From Caprimulgus europaeus (taxonomy: Eukaryota > Chordata > Aves > Caprimulgiformes > Caprimulgidae): a stretch of 64,000 nucleotides of DNA. The notes below the pieces were generated by a model. The model had not been told where the DNA came from. It ran no database searches and was given only the letters and a program-made list of their open reading frames with translations. Position numbers and translations under genes: made by a program. The DNA lies in NCBI GenBank assembly GCA_907165065.1, contig OU015529.1:11476554-11540553 (forward strand), given 5' to 3'. Shown here one piece after another: positions 1 to 52,721 of the stretch (position 1 is its first letter; each line of letters begins with the position of its first letter).

Positions 1-3000
1 GTGTGTGGATCTGCTCTGTGGGAGGGAAGGAGCAGGGACCTGCCTCTGTGGGGGGACGTCCCAGAGAGGAGAGCCCCGCATTTGAACTCCGGCTGGCGGA
101 TGGTCCAACACCTTCCCCAGCTGCATGATGACAGCCAGGTGAGTGGAAAGGAGACAGAAACGTTCATCATCCAGTGGGCACAGGAGGTTCTTCTCTCCAG
201 AGCCAGGGTTTCCATCCTCGCCATGGTTTGCACATCCTGCGTGCAACGTGCCACAGAGGGAAATCCATCATCATTACTGTGCTCATTGCCTACTATACAA
301 TTACCCCTATGCAGATTGCAAGGTACAACATTTTTTTTTTTCCTGAGAGGTTCAAATTAAGTTTAAACACCAGCTTTGGATTTACTTGCTTATTCAGCAC
401 CATCAGTTGCTTTTCAGCAATACAAAATAGCTCTGTCCCCAGGAAACATTAATTGTATCTGGGAATACTACCGAGGGTGGTAACGTGTAATCAGGACAAA
501 GCACTTGGAGAAGGCAGGCTGATACACTAGATGCTGAGAGAAGAGCTATAACACATCTCCACTTGTGCTTTTTCAACTCACATTTTCCTTTCCCCTGGAA
601 ACATCCTAGGTTGCAAGGGAAATTCCTGCCATACAAAATTCAAGAGCAAAATAATTCATGTCTTTCCTTGCAGTGTCAAAGAAAACCACGTACGTATTAA
701 CAAGCCTTAGTCGCTGCTACTACAAACAAAACTCTTCCTTTTTTTCCCTGAGAAGTCATTTTCAACCCTGCACAGTGCAACACCAGCAAGTTCTTGTGCC
801 ACAGCTTTGTCTTTGCACTCAGATAAAGGTTAGTGCTCTCATCAGCACAAGGATGCCACCCTCATCCTCACAAAGCTTGATGTCCTTAACACCCTCTGCC
901 ACTCTGAGAGCAACCAACGGGAGATACAGATGAGGCCAGGGGGAGGGAAAGGAAAAATCTCTACTATTTTGGGTACAATTCTGATATTCAGCCTGTCAGC
1001 ACCAGTTAAATGTGAGGGCAGAAGATCGAAAGGGAAAGCAAACTTTGTGAGAAATGCCAGAGCTCCCCTACAGACAGGGAGCCCTGAACTCTGCTTTCCA
1101 CTTGTTGAGGCCAAGCCATTTGCTGGGTCACAACTGCAAAGAAGTGGAAATCGCCATTCAGCATCCAAAGTGTGGTCCCAGTGCAATGAGACACATTGGG
1201 AGGAAAACATCACAACCGAAATCTCAAGGTTTAACAGCACCTTTTCAGTTTAGCTAGGCTAGAAATATCCTCCATATCCTCAGAAAGGCAGCCCCCCAAA
1301 ACTGTTTTGTTGAGACCTTCCTCACTGCCCAGCAGCCAGTGTCTATGGGATCAACCACCCAACCACCCAGCCAGCAAGAACCAGGCTCAGGTGCTACCGA
1401 AGAGGGTTCCCAGTATCTCCCGAGTACTCGGACAACTCGCCAGGCCAGCAAAGTCCTCTAGAGTTGATGTTACTGGAGATCACTATTGATTCCTCACTAC
1501 AATCCAATCTCAGTTTTCCTCAAGCAGAGCTAGAGACAAGAGTGGTAAAAAGCAATCATGGCAACTTCAACAAATATCTTAAGAAAATCTAAATTTTTTA
1601 ACATTTCTGGGGAATTAAATGTCTGTATGAAATGAGAATGGAATTTTCTCATTAATATTTCAATAACAATTTAATTGTGGGAGCATGTGGGTTTTCCTAA
1701 AGCAAAAATGATTAGTATTATTAAGCATTATACATATTTCAGAACTCTTTACAGACTGCTAAGTGCTCCATGTCACTTCAAAAGTGAAGACATTCATCCT
1801 TATTCCTAAATGGTTTGGAGCAAAGATTGGCCAAAGAATTGTCATTTAATCAAAATTCATTCCCATCCAAGTATTGACATGTATCTTAAGCCAAGTCATT
1901 TATCTGGTAAGTACTCAGACATCAAAACCCTTCACAGGGACTCTGAGACACCGTATAAAAACCTGTCTCTATAAACCAAGCGTCAAAGAAGCCAACAGAG
2001 GCACAGATGCACAGCATGTGCAGCAGAGCCATCTTTTATATTTCCCTCTACCAGACAACTGTTTCCAAATCCTGGTTTGTTTTTTTCCTGGTGTCTCCAT
2101 TCTGCAACAGAACTAGAGAAAAGGGGCTTGTAGCCCATACAAAGCAAATTCAGAAGAGGAACTGGATGTACCAACAGGTGGATGAATTGGAAGCCACTGG
2201 TCTCACATAATCTTTCTGCTCTTCATGCCCTTCTCCACTTACTTCAGCTCAGCACAGCGGGGGAAGCACCAGGGTGAGATAAATGGCTGCTTGCAAAAAG
2301 AGGGAAAGGGAGGTGAGAGAGCAAGTGGAGAGGATGAGATCAGATATGACACTACAAGAGCTCACAGCAAAAAAACCCAGGCACTGCTGGAAAAGCCCTT
2401 CCCTCTCATGGAGGATTCTGCTGCTTCCAAATACGGTTCTGTTTTAATTCGACATCAACACAACACCCCCCCTCAAATTTCAAAAGCTTCTTCACAAGGA
2501 GCGGTGGCCTGGCTCCAGGACCATCCATCTGGTGGAGCCACAGACCCAAGAATCTTGGCTGCGCTCTCCTGCCTGGCAGGCTGGCCCTGGAGCTGCAGCT
2601 GGGTGTGGGCTCTCAACAGCACCAGGAGCCGCTGGCTGCAGGGGACCCGCTGACCACTTTGCTCAACTTGCTTTTTAGGGAATTTCCTCCAGTGCCTCTC
2701 GCTCCTTCCAGGCAACCTCTGACTCCCTGGCGCGCTGGGAATCTCTCCTAGTCCCCTGCACCAGACCGTCCGGTGCTGTCCGATGTGGCTCCTTGGGAGG
2801 CTGGAAATGCCTGCCAGGCCTAAAAGGAAGCACTTGTACAAGGTTAAAAAGCCTGAAACCAGCGCTGCCTCGCTGACCAGCAGCTCCTTACCTAGCTGAA
2901 TTTCTTGTCCTCTGCTACACTGGCAAGGATAGATGACTTCAGACTTCTCCGTTGTAACTTCCCCACTCAGTTAACGTACTTTGCAAAGACCAGAAAAAGC

Positions 3001-6000
3001 TGAAGGGCATCCAAAAAATCTTAAGACATACAGAGAGAAGATTTTACTGCATTATTCTTATCATGGTGCTGTTTTCAAACAACATTTTAAAATTTTAATG
3101 AAAAAAAATGTATTTCCATTAAAACTGTCCACATGAAGTTTGGAAATCACTTCAGGCAGCACAGCCGTAATAAAGCAGGATGAAAAGCAAACCAACTACT
3201 ATTAGGTCAAGCAAAGCAACTACCAAACTACAGCAAATTAAGGATTCATTATGAGCCTTAACAAAGAAATACTTTACCAATAGAAAGGGAAAAAAAAAAA
3301 GAGGGTGTTGTGGAAAGAGCTTTTAAAAGGGAACACTTGTGTGCAATTTTGCAGATAGCATCTTACTCAGAGGCAATGGGGTAGATTGATCTCTAAAGAC
3401 TCTTAAAAGGTTTTGCAGTGGAAAAAAAAAACCCAACCAGTTGCAAGGCATACAGTCAGATCATTAACTGTGCAGCCCAGGCTGCCAGCTGCTCGCTCAT
3501 ATACTCCAGATGGCTCCTCCTCTAAAACATCATCATTTGATCTTGGTAATCAAATTATCTCCCACTCTTACAATCCTAAGTGAGGCAAGGCTTGTACAAA
3601 GAGATGATGTATTTTATTTAACAGGGATGGCTTGCAAAAGCAAAACAAATTAGCTTTCAAGGCACTCAGCCTCTTTCTGTATCACAGCTAACCATCTCCA
3701 GCCCTTTAACACCTTTTTTCTGCTGTTGCCACCACACACAGTTCAAAGCACCGGCTATGCTCTATAAAGCTGCCCAGCATCCAGATTTTATACACTAATT
3801 GCAAACTAAATGCTTCAACATACAGCAAGTACCTAAGTTCACGGCTTCTCCAGGACCTGTCTCTGGAGAGCAGCATTGGGAGACTCAGTATCCTGAAGCA
3901 CTTAGGCTGGATTAATTACACAAACATGTAATGTCACCCAAGACATCGCTGACACATTTTTGAGGCCTTTAATACAGCCTTTAGGACACAGGGTGCCACA
4001 AAGAGACATTTTCTTCACTTGTCACTCCATTAGGGCCAAGGGGTGGTGGTGTTCCAAGGCCAGGCTCATCTGTGGATGCTCATTTCCCAACCACTGGAAC
4101 AGAAAGTGGTCACCACCAGCAAGTTCTCCCCAGTCCCAGTGGCTGCCGAGTGCTGTCTGGCTGACAGTGATTATCAGCAGGATGCCACTGTGGCTGAGGG
4201 AGATTGCTTTTTATTTTTTCCCCTCCTTTTTTTTTTTTTTTTTTAAAACAACCTAAGGGCACTTCTGACATAACTTTCTGCAAAGGCTTCAAGGAGGAAA
4301 ATGAAACTCAACCAGTGCACTCTTGGTCTCAGTCTTCAACTCCTCTTCCAAAGAAACACCACCACTAGAAATTTCCCAGTATTTTCAGAAAACTGTTGAT
4401 AGTTTAAAAAGGCCAGCTGAAATATTCAACAGCCACATCTTCCAAAACTACACACTCTTACTCGCATGAACAGAGTATTTTAAAACCTGGCATTATTTAA
4501 ATCAGTATACTTATGTAAAATCTAATATTAACTTTGTTTCTTGTACCTAGTTGCAAGAGATTATGAAATTCCGTTATAGCTAAACAGAGGAAACAATTCA
4601 TTGGTGCAGTGGGTGGCTTGCATCCCAAACCTAAACCCCAGTCTGATCATTGCCTAGTGGGATTATTCCCCGCTGGAGTTTAGCACTAAACTTTATTGCC
4701 TACTCAACTTCATCAGAGAGTTGTACTTTCATTTCACAAACCAGAAGTACATGAAGAACAAAACAGCTTCCTAAAGACCATGAATTAGGGAAAAAGAATC
4801 AGAGTGGGGACTAGAAAACTATGGGGAAAGGCAACAAGACTTACCACAGAATGGAAGAGGTTTTGTTTGAAGAGAAGCTAAAGACGTAGAACTCATCATT
4901 TGGAGAAAAAAAATGCTGCCATTTATGAAAAAAAAGCCTCAAGAGTAGTAAAAAGCAGATGAACAGGAAAAAGACTGTTCATAAATTTCTCAGAATATAA
5001 GGAGTCACTAAATGAAGGTGGTGTGGTTTGAAACAAACAAAAGGAAGTACTTTTTCACCCAGCACATAATTATATTGTAGAATTATTAGACACAGGATGT
5101 TGCAGAGGCCAGAAATACAAATAGATTTAGAATTTGAAAGCAAAAGAAAGCACTTGCTTCTGTGAATTTGCCTAATCTATCAAGGGCTACTAAATGCAGT
5201 GATGCAGATGCTGCTTCCCTTTCTGCAAGCCCTTCCAGCTCTGGTTGGTGAGGGGCAGAGCAGTATGCCAGAGTAACTGCACCTCCCTGTTCCGTTCCGT
5301 ACGCATCGCACACTCAGCCCTGTTGTAAAGCAGAGGGATGGTTCGTGGTCCAACACCACTCTCGTGACAAGGCTGGCCAACTCCTTAGCGTGTGTTCCAA
5401 CTGCTGGATCACTTACAGTAACGGGCATCGACTCAACTCACAGACAGAGCTTTAGGCAGTTTGACCAGACCCTCTAATGATTTTAGTCAGCAGAGATCTG
5501 ATGTAAGGACAGGGGTGCTCAGGTAACTGCAGGAGTGACTGCTGCACACTATGAGAACCTGTTTCAGTTTTTAAAGCAATCAGCCACAGCAAGTACAGCG
5601 GTGCCCTCCTCATCACCACCATCTCCCAGCTGCTGAAGGCCTTTCCAATCTGATTTCAAAGGATATCAGCATTTTTTTGTGCATAGGACATGATGTAAGC
5701 ATGACCTTCTTGAAACAATGTCAACTGTAATGAGCTGTACAGAGTTAAAAGACATTGGTTTAGAGCTATGCCATGTTAGCTTCACAATACTTTATTAAAC
5801 CAAAGTTTAAATGCAATGCAGGTGTCTGTCTTATGGGCACCATAATTCTATACCTACTTTTAATTTTTTGTTGTTGTTGAAATGCTTTTGTACTAAAATC
5901 CAAGATTTATTTTCCCTTTCAGAGTGAAAGGTTTTGGGTTTTTTTTTTTACTATATGCCCTACTGTACTATAACAGAATTAAAGTAAAAGGTTTCACCAA

Positions 6001-8371
6001 CATTTGCTTTATAAAAGATGTCCAATCTACAAGACGGAGTAAAGCAGTTACTGTCATGCAACTTTTGAAATTTCCTGTAATTGCTATACATGAAAATCTG
6101 TATTTTACTTGAAAAAAAAAAAAATTAGAGAGTGATGAGTATATAATGAGAAAGCAGTTGTTGATAATTTGGGGCACTGCAAAAGTACAACATAGATCCA
6201 AGTTAATGTTAGACTAGAAATATTAGAAAACTTTCAAAAGACTCAGTGGCAGCTTATTTACAAATATACTATTTATAATGAATACATTGATACAGAATGA
6301 CTCTTATAAAAAAGCAAGGCAATCTTTTATATAGACATAACAATCAAAATTACAATAATTCAGATTAAAAGTACATTTTTGTAGACTGTTGACACTCTTG
6401 TTTAGCTTTTAACCACAAAATTAGTGTGGTCTGGTATTTTTCCACAGCAAAAGTCCTGTACAGTCCTGGTTAAGACCTAAACATCAAAATAATAAACATA
6501 ATTTTCTGATCTTCACTGAAGTAAAAACAAAAAACATGTGTAGATACTATCGTTTGTTTGCAATTGTCCTCACCATGCCTTGAAGTTTGTGTTGCGCAAA
6601 TTACTGCCAACTGCATGTTTCCATCTTCTAGTTAGAACCTATCCTGGCATGCCAATTTGATACAACCAAGTGGAATACTGACTACTGGAAAACTGTTAGT
6701 TGAATCCAGGTATGAAGACTTTCCTGGTATGGGTTTGTACAGATTCAGAAATTTAATTTATTTTGGGTTTGTTTGTTGTGTTTTGTTTTGGTTTTTTTTT
6801 TTAACAAAAAGAAAAAAATAACCTCTCAATGTTTTAATTGTTAAATTAAAAGTATTTAAAGCTATTTTTTCAAACTCCCAGGATTAAATATGATACTTGA
6901 ATTCCAGGTGACACAATGGGTTTAAATGCTAACCAGCTAGACAGTCTGACTACTAATTTACTAAATCCTGTATATGAGCAAACATGACCTTCAAGAAGCC
7001 TGAACATGCACGTTCTCACACATTAAGCAAAAGATGGACAAAACTGTGGAGAAAACCTCAAATCCAGGAGAGGCACTGAAGCAAATATTCTACAACCCAA
7101 ATCTCTTTCCAAAAAGGGTGTATGAATTTCAAAGTTTCCAATAGCACCTGGCAAACGGAAAAGTACCAATTACACAACTGTGTGATTTACATGCAGCATT
7201 TCTACTGCATTTCTACTAGACAACTTGGTGACAAACCTAAATATGGGACAGCCAGAGACAGAAATTTTATGGGTTTATATCAAAAGAAAACATTTTTGCA
7301 AAGAATTACCATACAACTTTCTTATTTAGTAAGCTTAAATACAATACGTGACCAACATGAGTCACAACAGCAATTATTTCTTCTTTTCATTATTTAAGAA
7401 CCCCCTAATCTGCTTTACACCTTTCCAGACTTCCATAATACTATGGAGTCTGCAGTAATTTAGCTCGTTAAATCAAGGCATGATTCAAGATAGTGTCTTT
7501 ATGGGGCATGTGTATATGCACATACTCTTATGTACACAGGCACAGACATATACAAAATTGGTATTTTGTCTGTGGGCAAGCAATCAAGGTCATGATTTTC
7601 ACCCAAAGTAAAGATTGTCACACTTTTCAATAACCCTTCTAATTTCTTTCCCCCAGTATGGCAAGGGGGAATAGAGATTTAGTACAAGGATCTGGGAATC
7701 ACCTGGTTAGCCAACTTATTTTCAAAGATGCCATACAGAATTAATTTCTCCACCTTGTCTATGCTTTCACACATACACAGATACACATATGTATGTATAT
7801 ATACATACACTTGACGGGATGAAGTCCTAACCACTCATACTGCACTTGATTCACAAAATTCTTAAGCCTGTATAAACCAGCACGTGTCCAACTGAATGTC
7901 ATCAGGCATTAAATACAATTTAGAAACTGCACCAGTTAACAGTCCAGCATCCTGGGAAATGCAAAAGTCTGTTGTGTCAGGATGTAAGACTGTTTTGAAT
8001 GATCAAAACAGCTGGATTTATATGGATCTGTGCATAGATTTGGACAGAAATCCACATATGTACTTATATGGATTTATATGCATCTATTCCCAATCCATGC
8101 CACACATTTAACCTTTTGGATAATTTTAAAGAACTTTTCAAGTTCTTCTGAGTTGATTTCTCCTGTACAAGAACTTCTCTTACACTGCTTTTATTCAAAT
8201 CTCTCTTGAGACACTGAAAAAACAAGCGTGCACCTCAGAATGTATAAAATTAAAGTCCTAACACAGGGCTCAGGATTATCTGGCACTGCAACAACCAGTT
8301 ATAGTACTAGTACAAAGATAGTTTGGAAAAAAATATCCTGTTTTTAATATAGTAATGAATGAAAACACAGC
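1..8371. other. Intergenic region downstream of SHOC2
   Basis: No gene recognised. Open frames are short and carry no familiar motifs. About 2460..2860 is locally GC-rich (Leu/Ala/Gly-rich noise frames on both strands). A T18 tract lies at 4227..4244, a CA/TA microsatellite near 7770..7812, and an isolated AATAAA (minus) near 5788. In mammals ADRA2A is the next gene on this side of SHOC2. Its single long exon is not present here, so it must lie further left if synteny holds. Confidence 0.6.
7770..7812. repeat. CA/TA microsatellite with a 20-bp palindrome
   Basis: ACACATACACAGATACACAT-type sequence leads into a perfect palindrome at 7790..7809 (TGTATGTATATATACATACA). It is simple-sequence DNA in the downstream intergenic region. 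Confidence 0.8.
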
Positions 8372-8381
8372 TTTATTTATT
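8372..8381 (-). promoter_or_regulatory. Candidate distal poly(A) signal AATAAATAAA
   Basis: Two overlapping AATAAA hexamers on the minus strand followed by GCTGTGTTTTCATT, which supplies a GU/U-rich element. About 2.4 kb after the stop, close to the 3' UTR length expected for SHOC2. Confidence 0.4.
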
Positions 8382-9758
8382 CCTGTAAGTGTAATGAAAA
8401 GAGTAGTTTGTTTTTAAGCGAGTGTAATGCGCACTGTTTTGGTAGCCAACTTCTCCACAAGAATTTACGTGAGAGAGGGGCAGCTCCAATCACACAGTCA
8501 TTAACCATGTACCTTAACAAGGTGAATAATCAACATATTTACAAATTAAACAAAGTCAATCCCGTCAACTCTTATAAAAATGGGATTGAGGAGCAGACAG
8601 GGAATGAGACCAAGATGCTTGAAAACACAAGGGGTCGCCACTTTTGTTTTAAGGAACCATATTAATCAAATCACTTTCCCCTAGGGACCTGAGGGCACAA
8701 ATATGGATTTAGCAGTATATTCAGAAGTTAGATTACAGTCTTGATACTAAGCATTTCAACATCTTCATATTTTAACACCTTAATGCTGAGAAAGATTAAC
8801 TTCAGGCAGAACTGCAAGGAACTAGCCTTTTACAAACTAAAGTCTAAACTGAAAAAGCTACAGTAGATGTAAAAAAAAAAACCAAAACCAAATAAAACCC
8901 CACCCCAAGCAAACAAGGGGGACAGACAGAGAGATAGAGTGTGTGAGAAAAAACAGAACATTAGTTAGTAAAATCCAGTGACATCTACAATAGTTTTACA
9001 GCATATTTAAGCCCTCTAAGGTTTTATATCTCCACCTGCCTTCCATTAAACTCACTCCTTGTTAATGAAAAGATTTATGACAAAACAGAATGCAAACAGA
9101 TCAAGGCAATCCATTTAAGTAAGCATGCCTGAAAGCCAGAAATAATATTCCCCAATCGTCTGCAGGTCAAATAGATTTCCCCTGGCATTGTTTGATTTGA
9201 TTTTGTTCAAAAGGTACAGTCCTCTAAGTCACACTACCCCAGCAGTAATTCCAATGAGTACAAACCGGACAGTTCTCGGGTAACCATGGAATGCAACCGC
9301 CTCGAGTTCCTCCTGGAAAAGGACAACTGGCCCTACAAGTGCAGCAATAGTGTAAATCTTCCTGAAGCATCTTCTGCCTTTTAAACAACCAAGAAAGTCA
9401 TTATAAAACTGCATGTCCACTACTTACAGTGTTTCTCTTGAGCTACCAACATCTATGCACAAATGAAAAAGGTGCCTCTTTTTTAATAGATCGGTTTAAT
9501 ACTGAAACAGATAGGATGAAGTTAAAAAAAGAATAATCAAGATACTGAACTGAATATTTTGAAGCAAGTGCCCCAGCTGTGGGGAAAAGTGCATTTAGTT
9601 CAGCAGCAAAACAGCACAGTGTGAAGATATTGTGCTTGGACACAGAAGTTCCATAATGGAAGGAGGTACAAGGCAAGTCAAGATATAAAACCATAGTACA
9701 TTGTTAACCAACCTTAAAACTTACATATATTGCAGTGTTTAAAAGTAAGACACATTCA

Positions 9759-9764
9759 TTTATT
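9759..9764 (-). promoter_or_regulatory. Candidate proximal poly(A) signal AATAAA
   Basis: A canonical AATAAA on the minus strand about 1.0 kb after the SHOC2 stop, followed within 10 nt by TGTGTCTT, a GU-rich downstream-like element. It may give a short 3' UTR isoform. Site use is inferred. Confidence 0.35.
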
Positions 9765-10653
9765 GTACAAGGACTATAAGGTATCCTTAAAATTGCCTGT
9801 TGTAGGTATATGACTCAACATTGTAATAAAAATGTACATATATATTATTTCCTTGCCACTTAACTGTACTGTTAGATCTCATGGACTCGTTACTTCACAA
9901 AATGAAAACTGCTCTTCACTGAGTATACTCAAGGTTCTTACCAAACTGAAAAGGTTTACCTGGGCTAGAAAAGACCAGCCGCAAAAGGCTCAGTTCAGAT
10001 ATGTTATGCCTGCAACTGATAACTCAGGGAAGCAAGACTTAAAGGAATTCAAGCTTTTTTTTTTGTTGTTGTTTTTTACTCTTCTTTTGTTTTGACTGCA
10101 TCCTTTTCACCTGCCAGTTGTTCTGATGAGTATATGTTTTTAGTATACAAACCGGTTGATAAAAATTCATCAGCAGAGGCATATAAATTCTAGATATGAT
10201 TGATTAAAACAGAGCAAATCAGAATAAAACAAAATCCAGTGATTTACTCTGACTGTAAACAATATAAAAACACCATTTGCTTCAAATCTCAAATAAGTTA
10301 AAAGAAAATCCCAACCTCAGGACACATGACCCTTTCAAGGTTTTGACACAAAAAAAAAGAGGGAGGAAAACAGAAAAGTTCATTATATAAAGGTTATACA
10401 TTTCTCTTAACTGAAAGTAAATCTAAGCAAAACTATTTTTGTCCCTTAAATTTAAACTTTGAGTTCATTGGCAATTGCTTTAAATGAACTGGCATTTCCA
10501 GATTATTCAGACAGCTTCCATCAAATTCAGCAAAGAAAACTTAGACAAGCATTTTTTACAGAATAAAAAAAATCTAAATGGCTATGATTCCTCTATTAGC
10601 AGAAACACATAATGCAGTCTTAAATTTGCCTTTTTATATTATTTATATATTTA

Positions 10654-10708
10654 TATATATATATATAATATAATATAAACCACATATATTATATTATATA
10701 TACATATA
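10654..10708 (-). repeat. AT-rich inverted repeat (hairpin) in SHOC2 3' UTR
   Basis: Arms 10660..10677 and 10685..10702 are perfect 18-bp reverse complements around the 7-nt loop AACCACA (plus strand). After one mismatch the stem continues for five more pairs (10654..10658 with 10704..10708). It begins about 60 nt after the stop codon, so the transcript would carry a long A-U stem-loop. It lies in an AT microsatellite-like patch (about 10635..10710). Confidence 0.7.
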
Positions 10709-10771
10709 CAGACAATTACAACATTAATGCAGTTTGTATTTTGTACAGTGTATTGGACAATCCGATTAGCA

Positions 10772-49753
<38,982 letters not shown>

Positions 49754-52569
49754 CTGTAACACAGAGAGAAGAGAAGCCAAAGTTAGTATAAATACAAAAC
49801 TAGACTTCCAGTTAAATGTTGAATGTTTCGACATCAAGCCTGTGCTCACTAACTCAAGTTAATGATCCGTCCTTCTCGTCAAATGTTAATGAAAAACCCA
49901 GCACTAAAACAAAAATACTACACATATTGCTCAGAAGACTCACTGCAGTGGAAGAGCTATACTAATTAGTATACAAGAGGAAAGAAAAATTACAATTCTT
50001 AAACATAAGACTGCCTTCAGTACTACATTTGAGTCACCGTCTTGCAATTTAGCTAGTTCTTAGCATAACACCTTGGACATCAACATGAATATCCTCTCTC
50101 CCCTCCATGCCCAAGCAGTGAATAAAGATGTCCTGTAATTTTAAGTGCCTGCCTCTTCAAATAAACCTGTACAGGCTTATTCTTTCAGCACAAAAGAGTC
50201 TCAATTTGATCTACAGTGAAATCTAATACACCACTGTAACATGAACACTTCACGTCCAGATCTCCCTTCTGATCGGCTCTGAACCACAGGTCTCTGCTTT
50301 TAACCTGGAGCAGAATGTTGTCACCAGCTTCATGTGCTTTGAAGACGCAAACACGAGGATTTTTAAAATAAACCTATCAAAAAGTCAACTGAAAGCTCAG
50401 AAGAAATAATATAATATGCTTTAAAACAAGCAAAATTATGAAGAAATCTCTCATGAGTGCAGAATATAACATAACTTAAACAGCATCTTGAATTTTCCCC
50501 TCAATGACTATAATGCAGCCTGAAAAGTGAACAGATGTCTGAAACCTATAGAGCCCCGTTTATATTTTTACCAAATCACCATGCATCACAGAAAGTAGCT
50601 TTGCTTCATGTTTCAATCAAAAAACACGTGACATGCCCAAGAACTTCACAATTCTGAATACTCTGAAGAGGTTTTCGAATGTATCTTTGTGGAAGAAAAT
50701 AAATGGTCAATCAATGGCAACAATAATTTTATGTCCCCATGTTAGTCCACCTTTTAGCCTAGAATTAACTTCCCTTTGTTATGCAGCATTTGCTGATGAA
50801 GAAAGTTTGTATGCATCTCAGAAGAGTACCTTGTGTCCTCAGCCACATGAGCTATGTTAAAATACCCTTAAAACCTCCACAGGAGTTGTGTCACTGTCCT
50901 GGCATTCCATCTTCTGTACAAGTTCATAGAGCTCGTAATCAAAATCAATTAAATAATATTTTGCATACTTAAGCCATCAGCAAGTACTAGAAATACAAAC
51001 ATCTTTTAGCAAAGCTCAAGTAACTATTTTTAATTGCACAGCTATGCTATGTATGCTTGTCTTCAAGTATAAACATGTGCCCAGAGAACATACAGGAGCA
51101 CATTTCGTTCAATATATTTGTTCACATAAAAAAAAAAGTAATTAAAATCTATTTAAGGATGGTAAGAAGGGCAAACCACTACCTCAGCTTGCTAATCAAG
51201 CTGTTTAGTAACAAAGCTCAAAAGAGAACTTCCCCCAGGAGGTATCTTACAGTTCTTTGCCCTGATTCATTATTGCTGCAGTATCACAAAGTGTGTGCTA
51301 TAAACCCCATCATATCAAAAAACCCTGTAATACCAAAAAACCCTACTGCCTTCAGTTACTGTGCTCTAGACAACTCTGTTGGAAACGACCATGGCCGTTT
51401 GCTATCAGCAGCAACAGCAGCTTTCCACTTGCAAATCTTCTCCAACGCAGTTTCTCTAAAGCGGCACAAGCTGGGTTCCTTACTGCATCCTTAAGATTTC
51501 CACCCAGCTTTTACACCACCCATTAACCTGACCTATTCTCCAGATCACCAACCTCACTACACTACATTTTAAAGCTTGTTCTCAGCACTGTATAATCTAC
51601 GTGCTTGTAAAACTCCATCAATAGGAAACATAATGACTCCAAATCCAAAAATCAGCTGACTAAAGGGTGGGAGCCTGAAATGCCTTGACAACTTGTTTTC
51701 AGTAGAAAGGTAACACAGAGAACTGAGAACTAACACAGCCAGTTTCTAAATTCTGACAATACAAAGAAAACTCAGCCATGTAGCAGTGCCAGACAGCTAC
51801 TGCTCCACATCCAGCTCCCACTGTGCAAAATACTCACAGGGCTGCTGCTCTCATGAGCTTTCAATTTAATCAAATTTAGGAACCACCAAGAGATTTGGTT
51901 CATTTCTTACATGCACTGCAGCTGAAGGAGGTTTAGAAGGAGCCTCAGAAAAGAAAGAGGGCTAGAGATTAGTGCTGCTGAAAGCAGCTCAGTAGTGCAA
52001 ACGCTCCAAATAATCTGCATATGTTTCACTATCTTCGTTAGCAATTACTTTTAATTGTACCTAAAAAAAGGGGAGGGGCTCCCTGTTTCAATATGCCAGT
52101 TTAACACTTCGTTTTCAAGTAAGGAACAAAAATCTTTTGCCCATACAAAAGGATTAAAATTGAAGAGGCATTAAAAACATCATCTGAAACACACAAAGAA
52201 AATTCAGAGCAATACAAAGAGTCACGACCAGAGACCTGAACCTCTCCTCACAGTCAGAGATGGCAGTAGGCAGGCAGTGCGCAGGCAATCCACAGGCAGC
52301 CGTGGTTTCCGAGCACACGGGACCTGGAGCCGCGCTCGCAGTGTGGCAGGCCTTCAGAACACACTCTCTGTTCAGAGTGACAAACGGCTAACAGATAAAT
52401 GTACTGCACCTAGACCATTCTTATCTCTTCACTGAGGATTTTAATTACTGCCTGAGACTGCAAAATGTATTTTTAAAGTTTGAGAAAGTTTAGCTTCTTT
52501 CATTCCAAATAAAGCAATTCTCTAATACCTAGAATAACTACAACCAGCACTTCTAACAGGAAAAAGCTT

Positions 52570-52721
52570 ATGATAAGAACTTCTCCAGATAGCTTCTCCT
52601 TCTCTGGAGATGCTCAAAACACACCTGGATGCAGTCCTGTGCAACCTGCTTTGGCAGGGGGGTTGGACTAGAAAATCTCCTGAGGTCCCTTCCAACCCCC
52701 ACCTTTCTGTGATTCTGGGAT
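52570..52721 (+). mobile_element. CR1 LINE 3' end, diverged subfamily
   Basis: About 150 bp with TGGAGATGCTCAAAACACAC, a GTCCTGTGCAACCTGCT segment, GGCAGGGGGGTTGGACTAGA, TGAGGTCCCTTCCAACC and the end TTCTGTGATTCTGGGAT. The tail differs from the other copies and indicates a separate CR1 subfamily. Confidence 0.85.

Larger units (their letters stand above)
8372..10771 (-). other. SHOC2: Probable SHOC2 3' UTR (end uncertain)
   Basis: This stretch follows the TGA and has no coding signal. It is AT-rich with poly-T and poly-A tracts. Candidate poly(A) signals on the minus strand are AATAAA at 9764..9759 (about 1.0 kb after the stop) and overlapping AATAAATAAA at 8381..8372 (about 2.4 kb), the latter followed by a GU-rich TGTGTTTT. 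The human 3' UTR is, as I recall, about 2 kb, which fits the distal site. A 63-codon frame at 9420..9229 inside it is not recognised. Confidence 0.55.

Noticed and set aside
1-360. Frame open at the left window edge (119 codons)
   Set aside because: No ATG start in the window and no family resemblance; ends in a poly-T run. Could only be judged with flanking sequence.
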